Positions 43,768 to 55,830 of a stretch of DNA of 64,000 nucleotides are shown one piece after another; positions within the stretch are counted from its first letter, which is position 1; the number at the start of each line of letters is the position of its first letter. A program made the position numbers and the translations under genes. The notes under the pieces were generated by a model that was not told the origin of the DNA, did not search any database, and saw only the letters and a program-made list of their open reading frames with translations. Source of the DNA: Linnemannia elongata (Eukaryota > Mortierellomycota > Mortierellomycetes > Mortierellales > Mortierellaceae); contig JAXBDG010000002.1 in the NCBI GenBank assembly GCA_036320915.1, forward strand, positions 620,001 through 684,000, read 5' to 3'.

Positions 43768-43787
43768 CCCCCCCCCCCCCCCCCCCC
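43768..43787 (+). repeat. C20 homopolymer
   Basis: Unbroken run of 20 C in noncoding DNA. The window also has G19, G17 and G14 runs. Confidence 0.9.
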
Positions 43788-45760
43788 TTTTCTCTTTTCT
43801 CGCTCCAGTCTACGCGCACTTACCGAAACATGGACATCTACATACTGGCTTGGCTGTATGAACGCATACTAGTTCCGCCTCTCTCTCGCAGTTCTCAGGC
43901 AGAATAGAAACGCCGTTTAAACAACGAAGTCGATTGTGGAGTAAGAAAAGTGGCAAGTCATAACGCTTGTCAGTACTGTCTAGTTGTACAGGACCGCGAA
44001 TGACCCTGCTTCACCTTGATATTAATTTGTCGATGTTAACTGCTTGGCCGAAAATAAAATAAAGGACTTGGCAATGCCAAGTGTGTGTGAGTGTAGCAAA
44101 ATGACATCAAGTTAGCTTGAAGGAAGAGATGAGGCTGAGAAAGCAAAGTACAAAATTATATCTGTCCAAACCTTGTTTCCCTTGCATTCGAATGGAGGCC
44201 ATGGACGTAACTTTTTTGTTGGCTGTTGAAGCACTTCCTTCGACTGCGTTCGTCAACGGACGTCGACTTTTCTTGAGTGTTCTTCCTTTCAGCTTTTCAT
44301 GTCCTATGTAAAGAAAGACACACATGCGCGTTCGCCCCTCAATACGCCCCTTCTCCAAACCACTTTCCTATCTCTCCATCAACTCTTATTTTTCTCTACA
44401 CATTGACGACCCTAGTGGTCAACGCAATTTCCTTTTTGAGTGCCACATTTGTCCCCGCCTGCGCAGACTCACCCATCCAACAGAAAACAAAACTCAGAAC
44501 TCGGCCGTTCTCTTTCTCCGTCTTCTTTCTCGTTCCTGAATGACTCCCACACCTTTTTGTATTCTCATGGCTGCGTCTTCTTAATGGAACTGATAGATGA
44601 TCAACTCACAAACGAAATGAAAACATTCCTTTTTTGTTTTTGTATACCAGGCCTAGTCCTTTACCAACTCAATTACTCAGATCCACGCGTCTGTTGCTGA
44701 GCAGTAAACTGTCACTTCTCCGATCTCCTGTCAAACTTATGCCCTGCCCCTGGATGGTCCGGCGTTACTATTCTACCTATCACAACCAATCACAGACTAA
44801 CCCAACTCTGTCGCTCACCCTTTTTTTTAACACACTAATTTGCGCATGTCTGTTGGTACGAGTCGACAAATATGGTCGAAACGTCCAACTTCCCTCAATC
44901 TCTCGTTTTCCTGTCATCCCTCACCCCATCTCTCTCCTTTCCTCTCCCTTGTTTTAAGAATTATGTATTGTCTTCTCTCTTTTCTTTTTCCCGCTATGGA
45001 AGAGGATGAGTGGGATAAAAGTAAAACAACACCACGCCACCCTTACATACGTGGCCCGTCTCTCTTTTTACTGCTTTTGCCTTCCTTCCCATGTCGCAAT
45101 AGTCTACTCTGCCTATGCTACGCATGTTACCCATCAATATTCATTCCTTGTTGTTTTGTTACCCAACTGCTTTGTTTGTTTTCGTCAGTTGCATGTTCTC
45201 CTTGCATATCGCCCTGCATTTTCCATCCGATGCGAACCGGGGAATAAAAGGTAACAAGCACGATGTGGTTTTTGTGATCTTCAGAAAAAAAAAAGAGGAG
45301 CTGGGATGAGGGACTAACCCATGGTAAGTTCCTCTTGCTCGTAGTACTGACGGTAGAATGCAAAGTAGAGCGAGGTAAAACGGATAGATGTTGAGGAAGA
45401 AGTCGGGAATAATGGAAAAAAATAGCAAAAAAATCTCTCCTAACCTTGGATTTGTGCGATCCGTGCAATCTGCGCGTCTACTTTTAGACAGCTTCTATTT
45501 CATTGCCACCAAATACTCTTCGATCAATCAACTCAATCAGTCTCACTTGATTGATGTATCAAAACTATTGTTGGGCTTTTGATCAGTCGAGTTGAGAATA
45601 GGAGACAACGGGTTTTGGAGATTTCAGCCAGGTCAACCGAACCAATCTTGTACAAAAACAAAGGCCTATGCTCCCATGGGTTCTTTTGCTTTAGCCTCAA
45701 ACCCTCGGAGCGTGGGTGACCTGCCTTCATTTTTTTTCCTCCGATGGTGCGCGCATGGGC

Positions 45761-45839
45761 GTGATATTATGCCTTGCCTAATCCCACAAAAAAGCCTGGC
45801 AGGTGTGATGTTATGCCTTGTCCAATTCCACAAAAAAGC
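45761..45839 (+). repeat. 35 bp imperfect direct repeat
   Basis: The segments 45761-45795 and 45805-45839 share GTGAT.TTATGCCTTG followed by a similar CCACAAAAAAGC end, with few mismatches and a 44 bp period. They lie 135 bp upstream of the decayed F-box gene. Confidence 0.8.
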
Positions 45840-45973
45840 AAGACGTGAAAGAATCACCTCGAAACAACGTTTGTGAACCCTAGTCGTTTCTCCTCTTTTT
45901 ATTCTCCACTCATCTGATTCCACCTTCTTCATCAACACATCTATCCTTGACACACATCACGACCACCGCCACC

Positions 45974-48068
45974 ATGTCAATACCATCTGCGGCGCATCGC
46001 CTTCTCAGTACCCCCGAGCTTGCTCTGTTGATATCGCGACGTCTGCACGAGGCTGACGTTTCTCGCTTTGCACGCACCAGCCGGACCCTTCACCTCTAGC
46101 TCGAGCCACGAGGTTATGCCCATATTACGGTGTTTCAGTGGCACAAGGCACTGTTCACCAATTTCTTACTTCATCCACCCCCTCTGAGAGTCCTGGCGCG
46201 GAAGACCCTTCTGTTCTGTCGCTCTACCTTGGGTTACAAACAGTAGTCTACATCTATCGGTGCTTTCGCGCGTACGAACAGATGCAAGAACAGGGGTAAA
46301 AGCAGGAGCAGGAATAACAGAAGTGATGGCTCCCACTACCGACCTCATCTCCATCGCAATCTTCTTCTACCACTTCCACATCGTCACCTGCTATTGCTAT
46401 TGCTGCTATGGATGCTATCGGTTCTCTTGGTGCCGTCCCCTTTACATCGCTTGAATGGATTGAGGTAATTACACTTATATTCGGATTTCAAAACCGCCTC
46501 ATCCTCATCCTCATCAGGCAGCAGCAAAAAAAGCAACAACAATGGCAACATCAACAACAACGACGGCGACACCCTGGCAGAACTTGAACAGACATTTTGG
46601 TTGTTACGGTCAAGCGGGCGCATAATCCAGGTCGCGATAGACGGACCTTTTGTTGAGCATCGTCATGACTTTGTCGATTTGTCCAAGGCCATTGCCAGCC
46701 TTCCGGTGCTAGCGGAGTTGCGACTGTCGCTGAAGCGAGACAACGATCGAACGTACCACTTTCCAGATGCCTTGGAAGCCTGGTCTGATCTCTTTTTCGC
46801 CTATAGATCATTATCCATCTGTGTGTTTGACGTAAAGCTGCTGCCGATTCCCTACACTCAACGCCGACCGGTGATTGTACCAGGAGAGCATGGTGGTGAT
46901 GGTGGTGGTGATGGCGGCAGTGGCGGCCAAGATTGCGAAGATGCGTTGGCGATACCTCGGAGATTGAACCATCTACTGCGTTCGAAGATTCAAGTGTCTC
47001 CCCAAGTAGAGCCCCGCTCGAAGACGGAGAATACCAAGAAGATCTTGGAGCATTGCCCCAACTTGCAATCGCTGGACATTTGCAACCTGGAACCCATCGA
47101 TTGTCGAGATGACGTAGCGAGGATCTTTGCGACTTGCTGTCCACTCCTCGAGAGTGTGTCCTTTGGTGGTTGCACTGCTACGACAATCAGTTCCGTGGTC
47201 CCTTACGAGTTAATGTCTGTACTTGAAGAGCAGCAGGTGAAATGGTTCAACTAGGTTCCCTCCAACCACGTAATACGAGGTCCAGAAGCTGTTTGCATGT
47301 TCAAGATTCATTCAAGGAGTCTTCGAAGAATTGATATTTCGATATACTGTTTGGTTGTGTCCTAGGTCCTTGTTCCATCTTGGAGGTATACGAGGGTCTG
47401 GAACACTTCAGTGTACAGCCTACCCATGACGGCCAACGCTCTCCTTTTGTGCCCATCTCCTTCATGGCCTGCCATGCCACTGAAATTTAGGCCGTGGACA
47501 TGCACAAATCTATGTCACTTGGAGATTGTCATTTGTATCTCTGAGCTACCCCTAACGCTCTCCGAAGGAACTTTACTGCAGCAGGATAACTCCAACGTAC
47601 ACGCAATCGACTGAGGAACAAAAATACTTCAGGGCATTCGAAGGATTATATCGACAGATCGGCTCGCTGACCAAGCTCACGCATTTCGAGCTGGAGGCGT
47701 TTAAGTTGAACAGCCAAGGCTAGGTTCCTGCCATGTTGAGTCTGGAAGGAAACTCTGAAAGTGACGAGGAACCAGGATCGGGATCGGGATCGGGAGGACA
47801 ACGAGGGGAACGGCCTGGTTACCTGAATTGGTTCGGAGTATTGACCAAGTTGAAGGGGCTTGGAGGGTCGTTCAGTGCGAATACGGATGGGACCAGGGTG
47901 ACTATGGGATGGGCCGAGGCACGATGGATGGCAAGCCATTGGCAATACCTTGAGGCTGCAGTGTTCTTTGAACAAGACGAGGAACTGACGGAACCGTTTT
48001 TGTGGTTGAAGGAGGAATATAAAGATAGGCTAATAGACTTAACAGGTCAATTCATGGCATACTTTTAG
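45974..48068 (+). pseudogene. Decayed F-box/leucine-rich-repeat gene
   Basis: A start in good context (GCCACCATG at 45971) opens an F-box-like segment: TPELALLISRRLHEADVSRF, ARTSRTLHL. A TAG stop follows at 46097-46099. Past it the frame stays family-like (YAHITVFQWHKALF) until another stop. A long open piece (46560-47254) shows LRR-like sequence: FVDLSKAIASLPVLAELRLS, LEHCPNLQSLDICNLEP. A third piece reads YFRAFEGLYRQIGSLTKLTH and breaks at a TAG (47721-47723). The last piece (47733-48068) reads LTKLKGLGGSFSANTDGTRV and ends at a normal-looking stop. F-box/LRR proteins are substrate adaptors of SCF ubiquitin ligases and form large families in Mortierella-type fungi. Stops and frame changes throughout make a non-functional copy the best reading. 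Confidence 0.8.
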
Positions 48069-49198
48069 TGAGCTATAGCAATACTACCAGACGAAAGGTT
48101 CTGTTACAAGAAGAAAGCACGAGATCGCTTGACGTTTCGCATCTGTCCTCCAGAGAAAGAAACACCTTGCACCTTGTGACGTACAATTATATCCACTCGC
48201 TCATCCCCGGTATCCGCAAAAAGCTGAAAAAGAGAAAAACGCCACCAGAAGAAAGACTTGAAAAGCAAAAAAGAGAATGGATGCGGAGAGTCAGGTTTGA
48301 TCCTGTGTGCCCTCATTTAGAAATGCTGTTAAATAATATAACTATTTTGCAGAGGCAGTTGTTGTTGCGGTTGCTAACACATCCTTGAAATGAAAGTTGT
48401 GGGTGGGTCTTTATACCTCACGCCTCCAGCTGTCACAGCGAGAGGGAAGGTGTTTGTGATGGGCTGAAAACCCTGGGAGCGGGGGCGCGGTTATCGCATC
48501 AAAATGATCTGAAAAAATGAGCACAAGGGTTAATTTTTTTAGGTAAGAACGCTCCAAACGCTATTTGGTTTTCGAACGGAAATTGAAAAATGGGAATCGC
48601 ATGAGAAGAGGTGCAAGCGCCAGAATCGACAGGACTACAAAGAGAAAACGACACGACACATAACTGTATTTTCTGCTTGTTGTCTATCAGATGTCAATGT
48701 TCTCGCACGGGACGTCCGTTTTTTAAGCAACATCAGTTGTTCAACTCAATTTGTCCCGCTGAGCTTCTTAAACGTGTACTGATGGCGTTCAGAGGGTGGT
48801 TGTAACCAACGGTCTAATTACAATGCTCTTCTGCCCGTTCGTCCATGAAAAACCTGCAGCACAGCTTCAAGAAAACACCAAAAGGTTCAAATCTTTCAAT
48901 GTAGCTTCTACAATTTGCTCCGCACTGGATGGATAGCATGCGCTGATAATCGTAGTTTTCTTTCACCTGCAACACTGCTAGTCATCATTGACCTCATGAA
49001 TTCATGAATGACCCTTGTACTACACTGTCTCCTATCCTTCAGCTCAAGTTCCAAGTTTGATGGTGAATTTTAATGACACGAATATGCTATCCTATCCGCA
49101 TTACTCCATGAGTTGTTTCTCCTGTTGTCCTGCAACGAAATCAAATGCAGTATCGACGAACTGCTGGCGAAAAGTGTTTGGGTATCGATAGTGTTCCA
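48069..49198. other. Intergenic; contains an ATG-less charged open frame
   Basis: An open frame runs to the stop ending at 48388 (Lys/Arg/Glu-rich, for example KKLKKRKTPPEER). It has no ATG until late and no recognised domain. The remainder shows nothing I can name. Confidence 0.4.
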
Positions 49199-50171
49199 TT
49201 AGACGACTCGCTTAACCTCAAAAAAGCGTTTGAGGTAGGTGATCTGGAAGGCGCAGATCACAAAGAGAATCCCTGACTGGAACAATGACCACCACATCAC
49301 GCGGGAGTTTGTGCTCTCAGCAGCTACCATAGAAAAAGATTGAAGAGAAGTCGATTTAACGATGCTCATACTTCAACAAGCGGGAACTGAAAATCAAGAG
49401 GGCCTAAAGTAATGGGTGAGACTTACTGTTGCGATGTGTCCGCTCGCGGGCAATAGTGTATTCCTGCTCGTTAATAATCTCCTCAATTCCTGCAGCCAAC
49501 TCACGGAGCTCGTTCGCCAAAGGGTCCACCTTGTGAGCTATTCGGGGAAGAAGCAAACAATTATCAATTATCATCATCTCAGTATGCTAAGGGCCTTCTT
49601 AACACGCGTACTACGAGCATATGCTGCAATCCACCGACTTCATTGAATCTCTTACTAGTGTCCTCCACATAGGCCTTGACAACAATGACATTGAAGCTGA
49701 GGGTCTTGTCGGTGACAGTCGAGAAGGCATTGCTGAAGCAGTACTCGTATCTTCCCTTCGCCAGTGCTACGTGGTTGAATGTATCCGAGGGTGACCTGCG
49801 AGCATCCTCCACCAACTGTCCGCTTGGATTTGTAATCTATTCCCGTGAACATAAAAAGGGTAAAGATAGTTAGAGACGCGTACTTTGTTATACCTAAACC
49901 TTTCGATACACTTTTCCATCCTCTTGTGGGAGAACATGTTCAAAACTTCAATGAAGCTGCTGTGTTCGGTGCCGGAAAGTGAGCTTACCCAGAAGTCGAT
50001 GTCGAGATTGCCTCCATCGCCGACCTGGAAGGAGATGTGCAGGTTGTCATCCTTGTCGAGCATCTCGAAGAAGCATCGTTGTTCCTGGGGAGGCACGGCG
50101 ATGCTGAATGCGGCGACGGACTGAATGGTCACCAGAGTGGCGACAACGAGGAGGGCAAGTTTCCTGAGCAT
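49199..50171 (-). CDS. EMP24: EMP24/TMED2-type p24 cargo receptor subunit
   Basis: Four exons, 50171-49989, 49836-49656, 49537-49427 and 49323-49199, join in phase to give 199 residues, the usual p24 length. A cleavable signal peptide (about 1-21) is followed by a GOLD domain. The domain carries its paired cysteines in QRCFFEML (Cys33) and RYEYCFSNAFS, plus LDIDFW and KTLSFNVIVVKAY. A helical region (ANELRELAAGIEEIINEQEY) precedes the single TM helix. The cytosolic end is LKRFFEVKRVV. The FF pair binds COPII coat, and the ending is nearly that of animal TMED2 and other p24-beta proteins. The p24 complex cycles between ER and Golgi and carries GPI-anchored and other cargo. I chose the ATG at 50171, not the upstream in-frame one, because it places the signal peptide at the N-terminus. 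Confidence 0.95.
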
Positions 50172-50905
50172 GGTTGTGTAAGTGATGGTAGTATGGTTGT
50201 TGAGCACAGAGTAAAAAGTGAAGCAGAAAGAAGCGTTGGCAAAGAGCTGTTGGCTGGAAAGGGATAACGGCTCTCGGTGATGGGAGATAGGGAAGAAATC
50301 AGAGTCGTAATTGCTGTAGAGGTGGTCTGTGTGCGGCTGAATTGAATGTTCTGATTGATCACTGATATTCCCTTTTTTTCACTTCCAGGTCGCGTCTCTC
50401 GAAGGGTGCCTCCGTTCAGGCACCGATCTGATCATTCGATTCTGCGCCCCTATTTCGTACGTAGACAACATGACTGTGTCTGGGTAACTGTCGTCATAAT
50501 GGGTGATCATGACATGGTTTCGATTCCCTCCTCCCCTGTTCCCTTTTCCTTCTATTTTAGATGACGATGATTATTGCCCCTATTCTCGCGTGTGGCTGAC
50601 ATGAATGACCTCTGACCTTGCCCTGACCTCGGTCTGCCTGACCTTTCACAGCTGGGTCCTTTTTTTTCTGCCTTCCTTTGGACGACTCGCCTCTTTCTTC
50701 TTCCACTTCCTTCTACTTTTCCCCCTAACCTCATTCCCATTCCACAACCACCATTCAGCCACATTCCCTCATTCCTTTTCTCCGCCGTTCTTCCCCTCCA
50801 CACAACCACGCATCGACTACATCGGCGTTGCTCCTTTCCTTCACGTCCCGCTACTTTTCAACCCTCCCCTTTCCCTCCCGTACACCTTTGTCAATCTTCT
50901 AGGCT
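50172..50905. other. Divergent promoter region of EMP24 and the LIM gene
   Basis: EMP24 (minus) and the LIM gene (plus) diverge here. The right half (about 50640-50880) is pyrimidine-rich on the plus strand, like the other plus-strand leaders. An open frame runs through it but is composition-driven. Confidence 0.55.
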
Positions 50906-53900
50906 ATGGCATACATAACAAAGGACCAACTCAGTATGTCGTCCATCAAACGTTTCACCGCCTCTATTGTTTCCCTAGCTCTATTTCTCAGCAAACAATT
51001 CGCGTCTCTGACCACCAATCCCTTTCTCGTATTACATTCTCCTTTACACCATCATCGATAGATCTGTATCTTCAAAAAGTGAACGTTCAGCCTGCAGGAG
51101 GAGGTCCAGGAGCCACCGGCACAGCAAGGTCTCGGTCAACCTTGAACGGTCCTCGACCTCCAAACTTTGGATCCAAAGTCAGCAGCCGAAAGATATTTCA
51201 GGATGGTAATGGCGCCTCCCCTTCGATGTCACCTTCTTCGCCCATGAGCCCAGCAACAACTGCCCATATCGAGAATGCAGTCAAGACTTTGGGTCTTTCC
51301 TCGGCACCCAGTCATCCTTCGAACCACCAGGCTGCTGCTGCCCGTGCCTCGAGTCCGATCCTGGAATCGATGGGGGAATCTGGACCACCACCCGCTCCGG
51401 TGATCATGGAATCCATGGGTTCGGATGACTATGGTCCACCAGATAACCATATGCTTCAGCAGCAATTTGGAGGAGTGCCGAATGGTCCGTCGTCACAGCA
51501 TTATGCAACCATCTCTGGGTTTGTGGGAGGGGCTGGACAGAATTGGCCGGGTAGTGGATATGGACCTGGACCACATCCTCTTCCTCATCCTCATCCACAA
51601 CACCACACAGTCGGATATGGTTCACAGACCATCGGCCCAGGAGGGTACTATCCCAACGGCAACCATAGCCTGAACAATAATTATTACGACCCTAATCTCC
51701 AGCATCAACCTCAGTACCCTGTCCACTTCAGTCAAGAACAATACTTGCAGCTTCAACAACAGCAATATCAGCAACAGCAGGAGTATCTTCGACAGAAGCA
51801 CAGCCAGAATGCTGCAGCTCATGGATACTACCCTACCAATGCAGTAGCCTCCGGGCACATGCAAATTCCAGGGGCTACTCCTGTCCTTGCTCAGCCTGTC
51901 CTTGCTCAGCCTGTACCAACACCTGCGACCGTTTCCAAGACAATCACCCCTCGGATCGTTCCTATCGTTGACATCCCCAAATACACAACCATCAATCCTC
52001 CCAAGACCGAGATCGAGACTCTGAACGACGAACAAGACGATGACGATTGGGCACCTGAACCTCCACCTCGGGATCCTCCCAAGAAGTCTTCTATCGTCGC
52101 TGTTACTGCTGCTTCTGTGAACAAGCCAATGCCAAAGACACCTTCTCGACCACACACTCCCACCGATAGTGCCTCCTTGCTCGATCGACCTCTTACCCCA
52201 AAGATCTCGATCCCTCCAAAGTCAGTCAATTCCGAGACCTATCCAAACTCTGCCTCTGCCTCGAGTGCTGCTGCTGATTCACCCCGATCCAAGCTATCCT
52301 CCCATCCAACCACACCTATCGTGGCAGATACACCAGGTTATGCGAACGAGGTCTCTCAGGAGGACAGGGTACCGATGCCGCCTCCACGCGAGTTCCGTCG
52401 CAAGAGCACTACTTCGCCCTCTATTACCCCGCCCTTGGCCATGAGCGATCGTACGACTTCAAGTGGGATCTTCAGTCTGGGACCCTCTTCCAACACTACC
52501 TCTGTTACTTCAGTGAGCTCGTCCACTTTTGCTCGACCAAACAGTGCGTCTTCGACTACTGGCAGCAGCTTCAGGGCCAAGTCCACCACTCCTACCCCAG
52601 GAACTGTGCGCGCCAATTCTGCAATGTTCAATGCTATTGCAGCTTCAGGAAACAGCAATTCGAATCCAAAGACAGTTTCTCCTAAGGGTACAAATTCGAC
52701 TATCGGATCTTCTGACGCGACTGCGACTGCGACATCTAACCCATGGACGAGTTCTAAAGCCGTCGAGAATCTTCGGAGGAATTCACTTTCAAAAGGCACT
52801 GGTTCTTCGACCCCCAAGACCAGAAGATCGCTCGATCTCCCTGCATCTTCATCGTCATCGTTTTCATCGAATTCTTCGTCTTCGGCCAAGAGTCAGTCGA
52901 GCGCTATTCCACAAGAGGCTTATGCCGACAAGGAGCTCCCACCCATCCGAGCAGCAACACCGCAGTCTCGATCATCAACTCCTAGAGTCCAGGAGCCTAT
53001 CCCAGTCGACTATGACAGCAAGTGTATCCTGACTGAGGAGGACAAGCTGGCAATGATCCCGAGGGCAGATGATGAGTCCAAGGAGATATTAGTCGAGCAT
53101 GAAGAAGAGCCTACACCAGCACCCGTGGTTGCAGCACCAAAACCAGTCACTCCTCCGATCAAACCAGTTCGCAATGGCGGGGATCACGTTGGCGGTGGAT
53201 CAAGTCTGTTTGTTTGTGCGAGCTGTGACGAGCCGATCTCGGGCACGATGATCACGGCGATGGGCAAACGATGGCACTCGGACCACTTTGTCTGCTCAGT
53301 CTGTGATCTCAACCTGGAGCACGTCCAGTTCTTCCACAAGGATGGCCAGCCTTATTGTCATTTCGATTACCATGACAAGTTCAGCCCCAAGTGCGGCCAC
53401 TGCAACACCCCGATCGAGAACGTAAGTACCTTCCTTACTTTCTTCGGCGGCCGAAACGAGCTGCACCTACTCCCCGAAAATAGAATATGCTAACTAACGC
53501 GTGCGCCTATTGGGTTTTATGTATGTTCCACAGGAATGTCTGACAGCATTGGGTAAGAGCTGGCATCCAGGCCACTTTTTCTGTCGAGACTGCGGCGACC
53601 CTTTTGAGGAGGACGGATACATGGTCCACGACGGGTTCCCATACTGCGAAAAGGACTATCTCCGTCTTTTCGCTCCCAAGTGCACAGGGTGTCAAGACCC
53701 GATCCAAGGTGATTTTATCAGCGCATTGAAGGGCAAGTGGCATCGCGATTGCTTTGGCTGCTCCGTAAGTTCAGAAAAAAAAAGCGCGCAAATCCTGCAA
53801 ATTTTGCATTATTTACAGTACTTTTTTCTTTGTACGATTCCAGTTTTTTTTTTTTTGCTAAGGTATCGCATCTGACTCTTACTGACACACTCTTTCCTTG

Positions 53901-54071
53901 TGCTTTTTACGTCTTCTCTACTTTTTTTTGTCTTCTTGTCAACGTTCTCTTGGATGATAGGTGTGCCATATCGGGTTCGACGCAACGTCTTATTATGTCG
54001 AGAATGGCAAACCATATTGCAAGGCACATTACAAGAATGGTTCCCGAGCGACTGCCACTCCAACCGCCTGA
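50906..54071 (+). CDS. Three-LIM-domain paxillin-like protein
   Basis: Secure exons are (about 51098)-53421, 53534-53764 and 53961-54071. A 28 nt first exon (50906-50933, MAYITKDQL, GTATGT donor) fits in phase with an acceptor at 51097 and would give about 897 residues. An alternative acceptor at 51079 also keeps frame. The first 700 residues are disordered (Pro/Ser/Gln-rich), with a PAPVIMESMGSDDYGPPD segment. Three tandem LIM zinc fingers follow. LIM1 starts CASCDEPISG with WHSDHFVCSVC. LIM2 starts CGHCNTPIEN|ECLTALG with WHPGHFFCRDC. LIM3 starts CTGCQDPIQG with WHRDCFGCS|VCHIGF. Intron 1 of this secure set splits LIM2 and the next splits LIM3. The layout resembles fungal Pxl1, which acts at actin-rich growth and division sites. 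A poly(A) signal AATAAA lies at 54258. Confidence 0.88.
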
Positions 54072-54384
54072 TCTCTTTCTCAACCTTTCTACAACAACAA
54101 GTACATGATTCCAAACAAAACGAATTCGTTGTACTCCAAGTCTCTCCCCTCCACAAGTAATCATAATCGAAGTAATATCCGTTGACACCATTCGTTCTAG
54201 ACTTTCTCTCCCGCAAAAACCGAATGGATGTTCAATGACTCAAAACAATGCACAAACAATAAAGCAAAAGACTGGTCGCGTTTATTATTTAGACGCCTAA
54301 TATTTTTGGTGAAAGAATGTGGTACATAGCGGTAAACAGGGAAGAGGGAACCAATTGGAATGTTCGATCGTGCGATGTGTTCAA
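54072..54384. other. Convergent 3' flanks of LIM and FAHD1 genes
   Basis: This 313 bp gap holds AATAAA at 54258-54263, probably the LIM gene poly(A) signal. Nothing else is seen. Confidence 0.6.
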
Positions 54385-55471
54385 TTAAGCCTTGTTGGGG
54401 CGGTCAACGACAGGGAAGCGAAGCTGGGAGACAATCTTGCCCTTGGAGGCCAACTCGCAGGTGACAGTCTCGCCGGGGAGGACACGACCAACACCGGCGG
54501 GGGTACCAGTCAAGATAACGTCGCCCTCCTGCAACTTCATGATGGTCGAGACGTACTCGATCAATGAAGGGATCCTAATTGTTGTTTGGGTAAGCAGTTT
54601 AACGTTCGAGCGATGCAGTAGGAAATAATATCATTGGTTAGCGAAGGGATTCGGGAATCTACAACTAGAAAAATAATGACAAGGTACGATGGAATGGGTA
54701 CTCGATGGACGTTGACAGCTTAAATGACTAACAACAGATCGGACAAACGGCTCTTTTTTTTTTGCACCCACCACTCCACACTGCGCACAACAAAAAAATT
54801 AAGCATTTTTTTTGAACACTTTTACCCCGGAATGGACGTAAAAGGAAAGCAAGTTCCCATCCCCTAGCCTCACTATCTCTTCTCACTACGTTCCATTATC
54901 ACAAGTAGCCGCTCGACCGCCACCAATTGAACCAATTGAACCAACTGAAAGTCAAAGCAGCCAAAAAACAACAGAGAGAGAAGGGGACTTACTTAAAGAT
55001 CATATCGCGGGTGTTTCCATTCTGCTTCGTAACGCCATCAATCTTCAACGACAGATCCACATCATTAGTATCCTGGATAGCTTCCTTCTCAATAAACTCT
55101 CCCACAGGCGTGAAGGTATCATACCCCTTGGCCGCACTCCAAGGCAAACCGGCCTTCTTGGCCTGGTCCTGCAAGTTCCTAGCCGTCATATCCAAGGCCA
55201 AGGTATACCCCGCAATATAGCTATGGGCATCCTTGGCTGAGATATCACGACCGTCCTTTCCGATAACGACACCCAGCTCAACCTCGTGGTGGACCTCACA
55301 ACCCTTAGGGACCTCGATGGCTTGACCGTTGGAGATGAATGAGGATGGGGGCTTGAGGAAGAAGAAAGGCGATTTGGGGACAGCGTTTCCGAGCTCTTTT
55401 GCGTGCTCGCTAAAGTTGCGGCCAATGGCAATGATCTTGCGGCCAGAGTGGATAAAGTTGCGGGAAGCCAT
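54385..55471 (-). CDS. FAHD1: FAHD1-type acylpyruvate hydrolase / oxaloacetate decarboxylase
   Basis: Two exons, 55471-54993 and 54574-54385, join through a split Lys codon (AA|G) to give 222 residues, the usual FAHD1 length. The family blocks appear in order: KIIAIGRNFSEHAKELGNAV, PFFFLKPPSSFI, the metal-binding EVHHEVELGVVIGKDGRDI (E-x-E), YTLALDMTARNLQDQAKKAG (Asp ligand), PWSAAKGYDTFTPVG, then after the intron IPSLIEYVSTIMKLQEGDVI and LTGTPAGVG. FAH-superfamily enzymes use a divalent metal to cleave C-C bonds. FAHD1 proteins act on acylpyruvates and oxaloacetate, usually in mitochondria. The basic, Ser-containing N-terminus (MASRNFIHSGRK) could help import. The last intron is 418 nt. Confidence 0.95.
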
Positions 55472-55830
55472 GGTGTAGGGAATGGAGTGGAGGGGGTTGG
55501 AGTAGGAATGTGTTTGTGTGTGAGAGAGTGTTTGAGTGCGTGTGGGGGGAAAAGGGGAACGAAAATTGCGAGGACGAGGGCGCACTTTTATCATTGATCG
55601 AGTGTCTCGAAGAACGGTCACGATTACAATGGTGTTCAGTTGATCAATTGACCACATTCAGGAACGAGCAAAGATATCAGTCTTACACTACTATCGACTA
55701 TCATTCACCACTTTCAGGTACGGGAGGCGATACTTTTTTTATTCATCACTCAGCTGACAAGAAAAAAAAAGAAAAAGGATCGATAGACTTCTTTACGCTA
55801 AAGAGGCTGTAGATCCATCAGTCCTCTTCT
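55472..55830. other. Intergenic, FAHD1 promoter side
   Basis: This 359 bp gap contains no gene and a short A-rich run near 55760. It should hold the FAHD1 promoter and the 3' end of the next minus-strand gene. Confidence 0.5.

Larger units (their letters stand above)
41807..45973. other. 4.2 kb gene-poor region
   Basis: No supported gene. It holds an A34 run (42799-42832), a C20 run (43768-43787), a plus-strand pyrimidine-rich stretch (about 44880-45000) and a 35 bp imperfect direct repeat (45761-45839). The side next to copy 3 is probably its promoter. Confidence 0.5.

Noticed and set aside
48884..48894. GGTTCAAATC, resembling a tRNA B box
   Set aside because: No A box, acceptor stem or cloverleaf can be drawn around it. 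I found no tRNA in the window.
50605..51079. Extension of the LIM protein frame upstream to 50605
   Set aside because: Sequence is pyrimidine-rich leader; its translation is Phe/Pro/Ser-rich with no conserved features, and a small first exon explains the start better.
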